64,000 nucleotides of DNA, taken from Fructilactobacillus sanfranciscensis DSM 20451. GTDB taxonomy: Bacteria; Bacillota; Bacilli; Lactobacillales; Lactobacillaceae. Under the pieces are notes generated by a model. That model was not told where the DNA came from and searched no databases. It saw nothing but the letters and a program-made list of their open reading frames with translations. The stretch covers positions 16,399 to 80,398 of the forward strand of contig NZ_AYYM01000003.1 in assembly GCF_001436035.1 (NCBI RefSeq), read 5' to 3'. This document shows, one piece after another, positions 33,626 to 42,425 of this stretch (positions are counted from its first letter, which is position 1; the number at the start of each line of letters is the position of its first letter). The translations under genes were made by a program, and so were the position numbers.

Positions 33626-33991
33626 GAAGTGTCCCACCACCAAACCGAAATGATTTGATAGCAAAAGCTAACCTCGGAAGAATATGCGGTTGAAGTGTCC
33701 CACCACCAAACCAAAATGATTTGATAGCAAAAGCTAACCTCGGAAGAATATGCGGTTGAAGTGTCCCACCACCAAACCAAAATGATTTGATAGGAAAAGC
33801 TAACCTCGGAAGAATATGCGGTTGAAGTGTCCCACCACCAAACCAAAATGATTTGATAGGAAAAGCTAACCTCGGAAGAATATGCGGTTGAAGTGTCCCA
33901 CCACCAAACCAAAATGATTTGATAGGAAAAGCTAACCTCGGAAGAATATGCGGTTGAAGTGTCCCACCACCAAACCAAAATGATTTGATAG
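33626..33991 (+). repeat. 66-bp tandem repeat, five full copies plus a partial sixth
   Basis: Unit starts GAAGTGTCCCACCACC and ends TATGCGGTT; copies start at 33626, 33692, 33758, 33824, 33890 and 33956. Copies 1 and 2 have GATAGC where the others have GATAGG, and copy 1 has CCGAAATG where the others have CCAAAATG. The sixth ends at the GATAGG and merges into GGGACATTTTTT. Confidence 0.95.
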
Positions 33992-33998
33992 GGGACAT
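33956..33998 (+). terminator. Terminator-like hairpin formed by the last repeat
   Basis: The last copy's 5' end (GAAGTGTCCC) pairs with GGGGACATTTT just before a T6 run and 20 bp before the permease ribosome binding site; nine or ten pairs, loop of about 24 bases. It could terminate or attenuate transcription into the permease. Confidence 0.55.
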
Positions 33999-34024
33999 TT
34001 TTTATTTGAGAAAGGTGATGTACT

Positions 34025-35398
34025 ATGACTGAAAAGAATCAAACAAATGATCAAGATTTGTCACGAGGCTTAACTTCTCGTCACGTTCAGATGATTGCGA
34101 TTGGAGGAGCCATTGGAACTGGATTGTTCTTGGGTTCAGGAACTGCAATTAAATCGGCTGGGCCAGCGTTAATCCTTGCTTACTTGATTACAGGTATTTT
34201 TTCTTACCTAATGATGCGTGCAGTTGGTGGATTATTACTTTCCAATACTAAGTTACATTCATTTATTGACTTTGTACGTGAATATTTAGGTAACAAATGG
34301 GAATTTGCAATTGGTTGGGCTTATTGGTTAAGTTGGGCCAGTTTAGCAATGGCTGATTTGACAGCTTCCGGAATTTACTTAAGATATTGGTTCCCCCAAT
34401 TACCACAATGGGTTACGCCATTAATTGTGGTTGCTATTTTGGTAACTTTTAACTTAATTAATGTGGCCTGGTTCGGAGAATTAGAATCTGCATTCTCAAG
34501 TATTAAAATTTTTGCTATTTTAGCATTAATTGTTGCTGGAGTTGGGATGATTGTATTCGGCTTCCATACTCAAGGTAATACAGCATCATTATCTAACTTA
34601 GTTAGTCACGGTGGCTTCTTTGCTACTGGTGGACTTGGTTTTATCTTGGCATTTCCAATGGTAATTTTTGCCTTTACTGGAATTGAAATGGTTGGTCTAA
34701 CAGCCGGTGAAACAAAGAGCCCCGAAAAGGACATTCCAAAGTCGATTAACTCAGTTCCGCTTAGAATTTTACTATTTTATGTTGGATCAATGATTGTAAT
34801 TATGTCAGTTTATCCTTGGAATAAAATTGATGCTTCTACATCACCATTTGTACAAGTGTTCTCAGGTTTAGGAATTAGCTTTGCGGCTAATTTAATTAAC
34901 TTTGTTGTTTTAACATCTGCTTTATCAGCTGCTAATTCAGCAATCTTCTCAACTTCAAGAACTCTTTACATTTTAGGTAATAATGGTCATGCACCAAAAT
35001 CATTTAGTAAGCTTTCTAAGGCAAACGTACCTTATGTTGGAATTTTAGTTTCTGCATTTTTATTCCTAGGAATTGTCTTATTAAATTACTTTTATCCAAG
35101 TAAGATTTTCGTCTTGATTACAGGAGTTGCTACAATTAGTTTTATTTTCGTTTGGATTATCATTATGTTAACTCATATCCAATACAAGCGGAAAAATCCT
35201 AATCCAGCTGACACCTTTAAGATGCCATTCTTCCCTGGATCAAGTTATTTAACCATTTTATTCTACTTAGCAGTCTTAGTTGTTTTACTTTTCAATGCAG
35301 AAACAAGAATTTCTGTGATTGCAACGGTAATTTTCTTTGCTACCATGATTATTGGTTATATAGTTTGGGAACGTAAGAATAAAAAAGAACTTAAATAA
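34025..35398 (+). CDS. AAT-family amino acid permease
   Basis: 457-residue permease of the amino acid transporter family (LysP/ProY/GabP/RocE type) with 12 helices: starts SRGLTSRHVQMIAIGGAIGTGLFLGSGTAIKSAGPA and carries GPSGEL-like ETKSPEKDIPKSINSVP loop. Substrate not decidable. ATG follows GAAAGGTGATGTACT; RBS is 20 bp after the terminator-like hairpin formed with the repeat array. Terminator follows at 35406. Confidence 0.93.
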   Translation: MTEKNQTNDQDLSRGLTSRHVQMIAIGGAIGTGLFLGSGTAIKSAGPALILAYLITGIFSYLMMRAVGGLLLSNTKLHSFIDFVREYLGNKWEFAIGWAYWLSWASLAMADLTASGIYLRYWFPQLPQWVTPLIVVAILVTFNLINVAWFGELESAFSSIKIFAILALIVAGVGMIVFGFHTQGNTASLSNLVSHGGFFATGGLGFILAFPMVIFAFTGIEMVGLTAGETKSPEKDIPKSINSVPLRILLFYVGSMIVIMSVYPWNKIDASTSPFVQVFSGLGISFAANLINFVVLTSALSAANSAIFSTSRTLYILGNNGHAPKSFSKLSKANVPYVGILVSAFLFLGIVLLNYFYPSKIFVLITGVATISFIFVWIIIMLTHIQYKRKNPNPADTFKMPFFPGSSYLTILFYLAVLVVLLFNAETRISVIATVIFFATMIIGYIVWERKNKKELK

Positions 35399-35405
35399 TT
35401 AATTG

Positions 35406-35443
35406 AAAAGACCACTAGTCGAAGCCGATTAGTGGTCTTTTTT
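35406..35443 (+). terminator. Terminator after AAT permease
   Basis: Stem AAAAGACCACTA / TAGTGGTCTTTT with T-run. Confidence 0.9.
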
Positions 35444-35498
35444 GCTCTAATCAACTATACTTTTAATTACTATTAGTTAGTGAATGGAGAATGAATTA

Positions 35499-36443
35499 AT
35501 GAAAAATCGTGTCGCTGAAATTTTAAATACTAAATATCCCTTGATTCAAGCGCCTTTGAATTGGTTAACTGATGCAGAATTTGTAGCAGCAGTTTCTAAT
35601 GCAGGTGGGCTTGGCAGTTTTGGCCCTAATGCTGGGCGTGATTCTTTGGAACAAGATTCAATGAAGGTGATGCGAGAACAAATTCGCAAAGCCCAACAAT
35701 TAACAAATCGTCCATTTGCGATGACGATTGGGTTAAACCCACAAGGTAAAGACCAAACCTATGCTCACAAAATTTTGGATAATTCTTTGGCCGAAAATGT
35801 CAATTACTTTATCGTTGGTGGAGAACCTGATGAAGAGATTTATCGACAAATTAAAGCATCAGGAGCCGTGTTAATTGCGAGAAGTTATAATCCAACTCCA
35901 GCAGAAGCTCAACTTCAAGAGCATTTGGGTGCTGATTTGATTGTGGCAACGGGTTATGACGAAGGTGGTGTGATTCCAACCAAGGGAAACGGAACTTTTA
36001 CCACAATTCCAAGGATTGTTGACGCTGTTTCAGTTCCAGTATTGGCAGCTGGTGGAATCACCGACGTACGTGGTGTACGAGCTGCTCGGGCTTTAGGTGC
36101 TGAAGGATTTTATATTGGAAGTCGCTTTATTGTGACTAAAGAAAATCGGACAGCTGAGAACGCCAAAGTTAAGATTATCAGTTCAACAGTAGAAGATATG
36201 GTTTTAGTTGCTCCTCAACAACGTTCAATTCGAAATGCAAAAATGGATGAATTAGCTAAACGATTTGCAGATGGTGATCATGATACATTTGCGGAAACGC
36301 GTAAAATGGGTGGAACACGTACGGCGATGTTAGAGGGAAAACTAGAAGATGGTGAAATTTCAATTAATACTGGAATTGACCTTATTCAGGATCAACCGAG
36401 TGTCGCTGAATTAGTTCAACGATTAATGCAAGACTATCAATAA
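35499..36443 (+). CDS. FMN-dependent nitronate monooxygenase / FabK-like oxidoreductase
   Basis: About 314-residue TIM-barrel flavoprotein: starts IQAPLNWLTDAEFVAAVSNAGGLGSFGP, FMN phosphate-binding segment VLAAGGITDVRGVRAARALGAEGFYIGSRF and the ATGYDEGGVIP loop near residue 150. This is the 2-nitropropane dioxygenase/FabK family; whether it acts as nitronate monooxygenase or reduces an enoyl substrate is open. ATG at 35499 has GGAG ten bases upstream; an ATG 15 bp earlier is not well placed. Confidence 0.85.
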   Translation: MKNRVAEILNTKYPLIQAPLNWLTDAEFVAAVSNAGGLGSFGPNAGRDSLEQDSMKVMREQIRKAQQLTNRPFAMTIGLNPQGKDQTYAHKILDNSLAENVNYFIVGGEPDEEIYRQIKASGAVLIARSYNPTPAEAQLQEHLGADLIVATGYDEGGVIPTKGNGTFTTIPRIVDAVSVPVLAAGGITDVRGVRAARALGAEGFYIGSRFIVTKENRTAENAKVKIISSTVEDMVLVAPQQRSIRNAKMDELAKRFADGDHDTFAETRKMGGTRTAMLEGKLEDGEISINTGIDLIQDQPSVAELVQRLMQDYQ

Positions 36444-36445
36444 AC

Positions 36446-36478
36446 AAAAAAGGATCTCAGTTTTCTGAGATCCTTTTG
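36446..36478. terminator. Bidirectional terminator
   Basis: Stem AAAAAAGGATCTCAG with four-base loop and mirror CTGAGATCCTTTT, between convergent genes. Confidence 0.92.
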
Positions 36479-36480
36479 CA

Positions 36481-37803
36481 TTATTTACGTTTATAAACTT
36501 GATAATAAAAAACAGGAATCCCTAAGGCAACAATTGCTAGGGAAATGAAAACCCCGATTGGATCAGACATTACTTCTGAGATTAACACAAAGAGTGAACC
36601 GAGGATGGCTACAATCGGTGTAAAGGGGAAGAGAGGAACCGAAAATTCACGTTTCATTTCTGGATTCCGTTTCCGAAGCAGAAAGACCCCGACAAAGGCC
36701 ATTACGTAGAAACAGTAAATGGTGAAAATACATAGTTCTGAAAGACGATCAGCGCTTCCTAAACAAATCATCACTGCTGCAATAAAAATGACAACAAAGA
36801 TGGAAAAAATTGGAGTTCTTGTTTTAGGGTTAAGGTATGCAAGTTGCTTTGAGAAAGGTAATTGTTTTCTTTCAGCCATCGCATACATAATTCGTGGGAA
36901 GGTCATAATTTTTCCATTCATACAACCAATGATCGAAATGATGATCCCGATACAAATGATTTTTCCACCGATATTACCAAAATCATGATTGGCAATATAA
37001 GGAATTGATGCAGTACCCAATTCGTGGACTTTTTCTGCACCAATACTTTTTAAAACACCGTAAGCTACTAGAACGTAGATGGCTAAAACGGCTAAAATTC
37101 CAAATGAAATGGCTTGTGGTAAGACTTTACGGGGATTCTTAACTTCTCCACCTAAGTTGGCAATTAATATCCAACCATCAAAGGCAAATAAAGTTGCTAA
37201 CATAGCGACTCCAAAACCACCAGTGGTTGAATGAATTCCTTTAATTGATTGACCAAGGGCATCGGCATGACCGTAGAAAAGACCAAAGATAATCAATGCT
37301 GCTACAGGGACTAATTTACAAGCCGTAGTAATTAAAGCAAAGCTAGCTCCATATTTATTAGGGAAAATGTTTAGAATTCCCACTAAAATGATACTTCCTA
37401 AAGCGATTGGTAGATTCCAAATCGGATTAGTATGGAAAAACGCCGAAGTAAGAATTGCTAAGAATGATCCTAGTGCGGCAATCATGGCAGGACCGTACAC
37501 AATAATTTGGACCCAACCAGAGAGAAAGCCCCAAAGTTCGTTGTACATTTCTTCCATGTAGGCATAAAGTCCACCAGTACTGGGGATTTGGGAAGCTACT
37601 TCAGCGATTGTAAGACCCGCAGCTAAGGTTAAAATTCCTCCGGCAATCCAAGCTAAGATAGCTGCTTTAGCTGAACCGGCATCATTAATCACAGCAGCTT
37701 GTCTTACAAATACCCCACCACCAATGATGGTTCCAATTACTAAAGCTAAGGCAGCTGGTAATCCCAGCGCTCGATTTAAAGTAACGTTTTCTTGCTGTTT
37801 CAT
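36481..37803 (-). CDS. APC amino acid permease under T-box control
   Basis: 440-residue APC-superfamily permease with 12 helices: NRALGLPAALALVIGTIIGGGVFVRQAAV, GLTIAEVASQIPSTGGLYAYMEEMYNELWGFLSGW and NPEMKREFSVPLFPF. The group includes branched-chain, serine/threonine and glutamate/GABA exchangers. ATG follows AGGAGGAATTAAGA. A complete T-box leader lies immediately upstream (37804-38052), so expression responds to one uncharged tRNA, and the transported amino acid is likely the cognate one. Confidence 0.92.
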   Translation of the reverse strand: MKQQENVTLNRALGLPAALALVIGTIIGGGVFVRQAAVINDAGSAKAAILAWIAGGILTLAAGLTIAEVASQIPSTGGLYAYMEEMYNELWGFLSGWVQIIVYGPAMIAALGSFLAILTSAFFHTNPIWNLPIALGSIILVGILNIFPNKYGASFALITTACKLVPVAALIIFGLFYGHADALGQSIKGIHSTTGGFGVAMLATLFAFDGWILIANLGGEVKNPRKVLPQAISFGILAVLAIYVLVAYGVLKSIGAEKVHELGTASIPYIANHDFGNIGGKIICIGIIISIIGCMNGKIMTFPRIMYAMAERKQLPFSKQLAYLNPKTRTPIFSIFVVIFIAAVMICLGSADRLSELCIFTIYCFYVMAFVGVFLLRKRNPEMKREFSVPLFPFTPIVAILGSLFVLISEVMSDPIGVFISLAIVALGIPVFYYQVYKRK

Positions 37804-37823
37804 TCTTAATTCCTCCTAAAAAT

Positions 37824-37857
37824 AAAAACGTCTCTGACAAATTAATGTCAGGGACGC
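37824..37857 (-). terminator. T-box leader terminator
   Basis: On the minus strand GCGTCCCTGACA and TGTCAGAGACG pair with a short loop followed by five T, 20 bp before the permease ribosome binding site. Confidence 0.85.
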
Positions 37858-38052
37858 TTTCGCGCGGTTCCACCCAGATTCTTCTACAAAGTTGGTAGAA
37901 GCACTTTTTAATATTCATAATGATTAATTAAAGGGGCTAAATAAGTTGTTTCATCCGAATTCCAGAATTCATCGGACTCTCTGTGAAACAGAGCTTAAAT
38001 TTCTTCTTTAAGATTATGAAATTATTGTACATTCATAATAAACACTTGTCAA
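37858..38052 (-). promoter_or_regulatory. T-box riboswitch leader with promoter
   Basis: Read on the minus strand: -35 TTGACA (38047-38052), 17-bp spacer, -10 TACAAT (38024-38029), then a leader with the AGAGAG/GATG stem-I motifs, and the T-box TGGGTGGAACCGCG at 37863-37876 followed by the terminator. The T-box differs from GGGTGGTACCGCG at one base (A for T). tRNA specificity is not assigned; the specifier loop probably lies in the GATGAAACAACTTATTTAG segment. Confidence 0.9.
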
Positions 38053-38061
38053 CGCTAAATG

Positions 38062-39327
38062 TTAATCTTTATCTAAGTATTGTGAATAACGGGCAACATC
38101 TGGTTCAGGAAGCTCAACCGTCAATTTAGTTCCGTCTTCTGTATAGTCAGTTGATTGTACGTTAAATTTATGATTTAAGGTTGAAACCAAATCGCCTTTA
38201 TCAAAGGGAAATAAGAAGGTTTTTGTTACATAGTTTTTAAATAGTTTTTCACTAATGACGCTGGTTAATAATTCAATTGATTGGTCATCAAGGGCAGAGA
38301 TGATTAAATTATCACCTTCACGGGTTGGATAATTAATTCCAGCTAAGTCGGCTTTGTTGAAAACTTTAATCATTGGTAAATCAGGTACACCAATTTCTTT
38401 TAAGGTTGTTTCGGTTGTTTCCATCATGAGCTGTTGATCAGGGTCTGAATAGTCGACGACTTGGACTAATAGGTTAGCACTAGCTGCTTCAGCTAAAGTA
38501 GACTTAAATGCTTGAACTAGTTGATGGGGAAGGTTACTAACGAATCCAACCGTATCACTCAATAGGAACTGTTTATGGTCAGGCAAATGAAGATCACGAA
38601 CACTAGTATCAAGAGTTGCAAATAACATATTTTTAACGAAGACTTGTTTTTCGTCATTTTCCCCGAATTTAGTAACTAATTGATTCATGATGGTTGATTT
38701 ACCGGCATTGGTATAACCAATTAAGGCTACAGTGGGAATTTTATTTTCTTTACGACGCTTACTTTGAGTTTCATAAGCCTTATCAATTTCTTTTAGTTCG
38801 TGGCGGACATGATCAATTTGATGTTCAATTGTTCGACGGTTTAATTCTAGTTTGGTTTCACCAGCACCACGGTTGGCTAAGCCACCACCAGCTGATTGTT
38901 GATCAAGTCGTTGACTGGCACTTGTCCGTAAACGGGGAAGTTGATATTTCAATTTTGCCATTTGGACTTGGAGCTTTGCTTCTCGGGTTTGCGCACGGTT
39001 AGCAAAGATTTCCAAGATTAAACCAGTTCGGTCAATTACAGTAGCGTTGGTTTCGTTTTCGATATTTCTAATTTGACTGGGGCTTAATTCATCATTAGCA
39101 ACAATCACTTGCGCACCAGTAGTCGTGACTAATTGGGCAAGGTATTCAATCTTTCCTTTTCCGAAATACGCCCGTGAATCGGGATGGTCTAATTTTTGCG
39201 TGACCGTTTCGACATTTTCCATGTTGTTGGCCATGACCAAATTTTTTAATTCTTCCATAGAATAGTCAAAGGCTTGATTATTTACGTTTAACCCAATTGT
39301 GATAACTGGGGTGGTTGTTTTTTCCAT
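38062..39327 (-). CDS. hflX: HflX GTPase
   Basis: 421-residue ribosome-associated GTPase. N-terminal HflX domain with RAYFGKGKIEYL, GAGETKLELNRR; G1 GYTNAGKST (204-212), DTVGF (G3) and NKADL (G4). It splits stalled ribosomes under stress in known homologues. Start ATG after AAGGAGCACT. The histidine phosphatase gene lies 11 bp upstream on the same strand, probably one unit. Confidence 0.95.
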   Translation of the reverse strand: MEKTTTPVITIGLNVNNQAFDYSMEELKNLVMANNMENVETVTQKLDHPDSRAYFGKGKIEYLAQLVTTTGAQVIVANDELSPSQIRNIENETNATVIDRTGLILEIFANRAQTREAKLQVQMAKLKYQLPRLRTSASQRLDQQSAGGGLANRGAGETKLELNRRTIEHQIDHVRHELKEIDKAYETQSKRRKENKIPTVALIGYTNAGKSTIMNQLVTKFGENDEKQVFVKNMLFATLDTSVRDLHLPDHKQFLLSDTVGFVSNLPHQLVQAFKSTLAEAASANLLVQVVDYSDPDQQLMMETTETTLKEIGVPDLPMIKVFNKADLAGINYPTREGDNLIISALDDQSIELLTSVISEKLFKNYVTKTFLFPFDKGDLVSTLNHKFNVQSTDYTEDGTKLTVELPEPDVARYSQYLDKD

Positions 39328-39338
39328 AGTGCTCCTTA

Positions 39339-39995
39339 TTAATCTATATTATCAGTGTGATTGTAGTATTCTACCTGATATTCCCCGTTTTCGTAAACGA
39401 GTTTGGTAATACTACCATTTAAAATTCGTGCAGTAATGTCAATGTCACTAAATTTGCTGACAATACTTCTAATTAAAGTCCCGTGGGCTGCCACGAGAAT
39501 GTTGTCACCAGGTTTAGCGTTGCTAACAATTTCATCCATTCCTGGTTGAACTCGAGCCCAAAATTGTGCATCATTTTCAGCTTCACCAAATGGATCAGCA
39601 TCCGAAATCATATCGCGTGTTCTTTCGATAGAAAACATTTTAATCATGTCAGAATAATCGCTAGCACCTTTTGGTCCACCGATCATGTTCCAAGTTTGTG
39701 AAGTATCGTTTCCTTCAAAGTAACCAAAGTTTTCTTCACGTAAAGCCATGGTTTGCGTTGGTTCTTTGATGTCAGTGGGATTAGCCTTTAGAATAATTCG
39801 TGCTGTGCGACTAGCTCGTTTTGTATCGCTACTGTAGGCTTGGTCGAATTTGATTGGGGCAAGCACTTTAGCAGCAGCTTGCGCATCCATTACGCCTCGA
39901 TCAGTTAAATCAGAATCAGCCCAACCCTGAATCCGACGATAATGATTCAAATGAGTTTGGCCGTGACGTACAAAATATAAATTAATTCCTGTCAT
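39339..39995 (-). CDS. Histidine phosphatase (phosphoglycerate mutase-like)
   Basis: About 218-residue histidine phosphatase superfamily enzyme: catalytic RHGQT at residues 10-14 (YFVRHGQTHLN), second arginine in SSDTKRASRTARI, and proton-donor/His AAHGTLIRS. Not the glycolytic GpmA length pattern; it lacks the long GpmA insert, so a general phosphatase/cobalamin-type activity is possible. ATG at 39995 has GGAGG eight bases before it; the ATG further up at 40034 has none. Confidence 0.88.
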   Translation of the reverse strand: MTGINLYFVRHGQTHLNHYRRIQGWADSDLTDRGVMDAQAAAKVLAPIKFDQAYSSDTKRASRTARIILKANPTDIKEPTQTMALREENFGYFEGNDTSQTWNMIGGPKGASDYSDMIKMFSIERTRDMISDADPFGEAENDAQFWARVQPGMDEIVSNAKPGDNILVAAHGTLIRSIVSKFSDIDITARILNGSITKLVYENGEYQVEYYNHTDNID

Positions 39996-40113
39996 AATTT
40001 CCTCCGTACTTGTGCTTTTCCTTAATTTTAGCATATTTCAGCCCGTTATTATCGTGTTTACCTTGTCGTTATGTTAGAATTATTAGTCGAGTTGAACGAC
40101 TTGGAGGCGGAAC

Positions 40114-42423
40114 ATGACTGAATTAGAGAATATTAAAGAATATGAACAGAAACACTTAAACTTTGTGCGAGAAAAAATTGGCAAAGTCAAGGAAAAATTA
40201 ACGAAAACAATTGCCAAGGCTAAAGCTGGTCAAAAAGACTTAGAAAAAGATTTTTACAATGACGTCCGAGTGAAAACTAGCACCTATGAAGGGATTATGG
40301 AAACTGGTGTTTCAGTTCGTCAGCAACAACAAATGTTGATGCAAAAGGAAAATCGCTGGCAAACGGCTACACGAGATATGGAAACCCTGGATAAATTAGA
40401 CAAGAATTCCTACTTTGCTCGAGTTGACGTGCAAGAAGATGGTAATCAAACAGAAAAAATTTACATTGGACTCGCTTCATTTACGAATCCTGATCATCCT
40501 GATGATTATTTAATTTATGATTGGCGGGCTCCGATTAGTAGTGTTTACTATGATAGTGGAATTGGAAAAATGACGTATGATGCGCCAATGGGGAAACAAA
40601 CCGTTGACGTTTCTTTGAAACGGGAAATTCAAATTAAAGATGGAATTGTGGAAAACGTCTTAGATACGGATGAAGCCGTTGGAGATCCTGTTTTATTAGA
40701 AAATTTAAGTCATCAATCAGCTACCAAGATGAAGAGTATCGTGGCCACTATTCAACAAGAACAAAATGCCATTATTCGAGATACGAGTTCGGACTTGTTA
40801 TTTGTGCAAGGGGTCGCAGGTTCCGGGAAAACAGCGGCCGTATTACAACGAGTTGCTTATTTGCTCTATCGGTATCGCGGTAACTTAAATCCTGGTCAAT
40901 TGATTTTATTCTCACCAAACCAATTATTTAATGATTATATTAACCAAGTTTTACCAGAACTTGGAGAACAAAATATGGTCCAGATGACTTATTATCAATT
41001 TATGAGTTGTCGGGTTCCACATTTACAAGTCGAAACTTTACAAGAGCGATTTGAGGAAGCATTAGATCCAAAACAACAAAATGTAACGACCTTTAAGAGC
41101 AGTTTGGCATTTTATGATTTAGTGAACCGATATGCTAAGACTTTGAATCAAAGTCACATTCAGTTTAAAAACATTATGTTTAAAGGCCAAGTTTTTATTT
41201 CTAAAGAAAAAATCAAAGAAATTTACTATAGTTTTAACGATAATTACACACTTCGAACTCGGTTAGAGTCAACTAAGGATGCTTTAGTTAAGATTTTAAA
41301 CGGCCACATTAGTAGTGAAATGAAACAACGTTGGGTTGAAGAGACGATTGAAGGACTTTCTAAAGAACAACTTAAGTTATTGTATTCTAAATATGGTGAC
41401 AAAATTGGCGATAGCGATAAGGAATATAACTTTTTAGCCAAACGAATTGTTAAACAGGCGCTTCGTCCCGTTTTAATACAAATTAAAAAACAACGTTTCT
41501 TTAGTATTAATCGTCAATTTGCCCACTTCTTGAAAACAGTGCCTCAATTAGTTGATTTGAGTAAATATCAAATTACTGAAGCAGATTGGCAAAAGAGTGT
41601 GGATAATACAATTGAACGGTTTAAAGCAGGTCAAATTAGTATGGCTGATGTTTCAATTTATTTAGCTTTATTTGATTTAGTGACAGGAAAACGCCCTGAC
41701 TTAGAAATGAAATACTTGTTTGTTGATGAAGTACAAGACTATACTCCTTTCCAATTGGCTTACTTAAAGTGGAATTATCCCAGAGCAAAGTTCACCTTAC
41801 TTGGAGATTTGAACCAGGCTATTTTTACTCGCCAAAACAGTCATACGGTGATGGATGATTTGAAGCAACTCTTTGATCCCGCTAAAATTCGGGTAATTAA
41901 ACTCTTGAAATCATACCGTTCCACGATGGAAATTACTGATTTTAGTAAGTATTTAATTCCAGACGGAAAAGAAATCGAAGCCTTTGCACGTAAAGGACCA
42001 AAGCCGGTGCTTGCTGAGGTTCCTACCGAAATTGCCGCTATTGATTTAGTGGGAAAAACAGTTGCCAAAAATAATGAAGCTAACGAATCAACGGCCATTA
42101 TTTGTAAAACACTTGCTGAATGTCGTGAAGTGGCACAACAACTAAAGGCTAAAGCAATTACTGCTACTTTAATTCAAACAGAAAACCAACGCTTGGTGAA
42201 AGGGGCCATTGTAGTGCCAGCTTACCTTGCTAAAGGACTTGAATTCGATGACGTTATCATGTGGAATGGTTCGGCAGAAAACTATCCAACCGCTGCAGAT
42301 GACAAACTAGTTTATACAATTTGTACGCGGGCCATGCATAATTTAGCCATTGTCTCAATTGGGAAACCTTCACCAATTTTTGCCAATGAACCTAAAGACC
42401 AATATGAGCTCGTGAAAGGGTAA
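40114..42423 (+). CDS. helD: HelD-type UvrD-family helicase
   Basis: 769-residue superfamily-1 protein with N-terminal coiled coil (residues 1-80, KIGKVKEKLTKTIAKAKAGQ), Walker A GVAGSGKTAA near residue 233, Walker B YLFVDEVQDYTPFQ, and LAKGLEFDDVIMW plus YTICTRAMHNL at the end. Matches HelD, which binds RNA polymerase and releases it from DNA. ATG after GGAGGCGGAAC. The coaA gene begins 2 bp after its stop, an operon. Confidence 0.93.
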   Translation: MTELENIKEYEQKHLNFVREKIGKVKEKLTKTIAKAKAGQKDLEKDFYNDVRVKTSTYEGIMETGVSVRQQQQMLMQKENRWQTATRDMETLDKLDKNSYFARVDVQEDGNQTEKIYIGLASFTNPDHPDDYLIYDWRAPISSVYYDSGIGKMTYDAPMGKQTVDVSLKREIQIKDGIVENVLDTDEAVGDPVLLENLSHQSATKMKSIVATIQQEQNAIIRDTSSDLLFVQGVAGSGKTAAVLQRVAYLLYRYRGNLNPGQLILFSPNQLFNDYINQVLPELGEQNMVQMTYYQFMSCRVPHLQVETLQERFEEALDPKQQNVTTFKSSLAFYDLVNRYAKTLNQSHIQFKNIMFKGQVFISKEKIKEIYYSFNDNYTLRTRLESTKDALVKILNGHISSEMKQRWVEETIEGLSKEQLKLLYSKYGDKIGDSDKEYNFLAKRIVKQALRPVLIQIKKQRFFSINRQFAHFLKTVPQLVDLSKYQITEADWQKSVDNTIERFKAGQISMADVSIYLALFDLVTGKRPDLEMKYLFVDEVQDYTPFQLAYLKWNYPRAKFTLLGDLNQAIFTRQNSHTVMDDLKQLFDPAKIRVIKLLKSYRSTMEITDFSKYLIPDGKEIEAFARKGPKPVLAEVPTEIAAIDLVGKTVAKNNEANESTAIICKTLAECREVAQQLKAKAITATLIQTENQRLVKGAIVVPAYLAKGLEFDDVIMWNGSAENYPTAADDKLVYTICTRAMHNLAIVSIGKPSPIFANEPKDQYELVKG

Positions 42424-42425
42424 CT

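Larger units (their letters stand above)
33503..34024. other. Gene-free leader region with tandem-repeat array
   Basis: This 522-bp stretch has no gene I can support. It holds the 48-aa gene promoter, then six copies of a 66-bp repeat and a terminator-like hairpin before the amino acid permease. Minus-strand frames across the array are open only because the repeat length is a multiple of three. Confidence 0.8.

Noticed and set aside
33626..33991. CRISPR-like repeat array
   Set aside because: The 66-bp units are contiguous and nearly identical with no unique spacers and no cas genes nearby.
33598..33998. Two minus-strand open frames of 126-129 codons across the repeats
   Set aside because: They are open because 66 is a multiple of three; no ribosome binding site or family similarity, and peptide repeats such as FWFGGGT look like chance translations.
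33503..34024. T-box riboswitch before the AAT permease
   Set aside because: No GGGTGGNACCGCG or specifier stem is seen; the GTGGTGGGACAC in the complement only looks similar.
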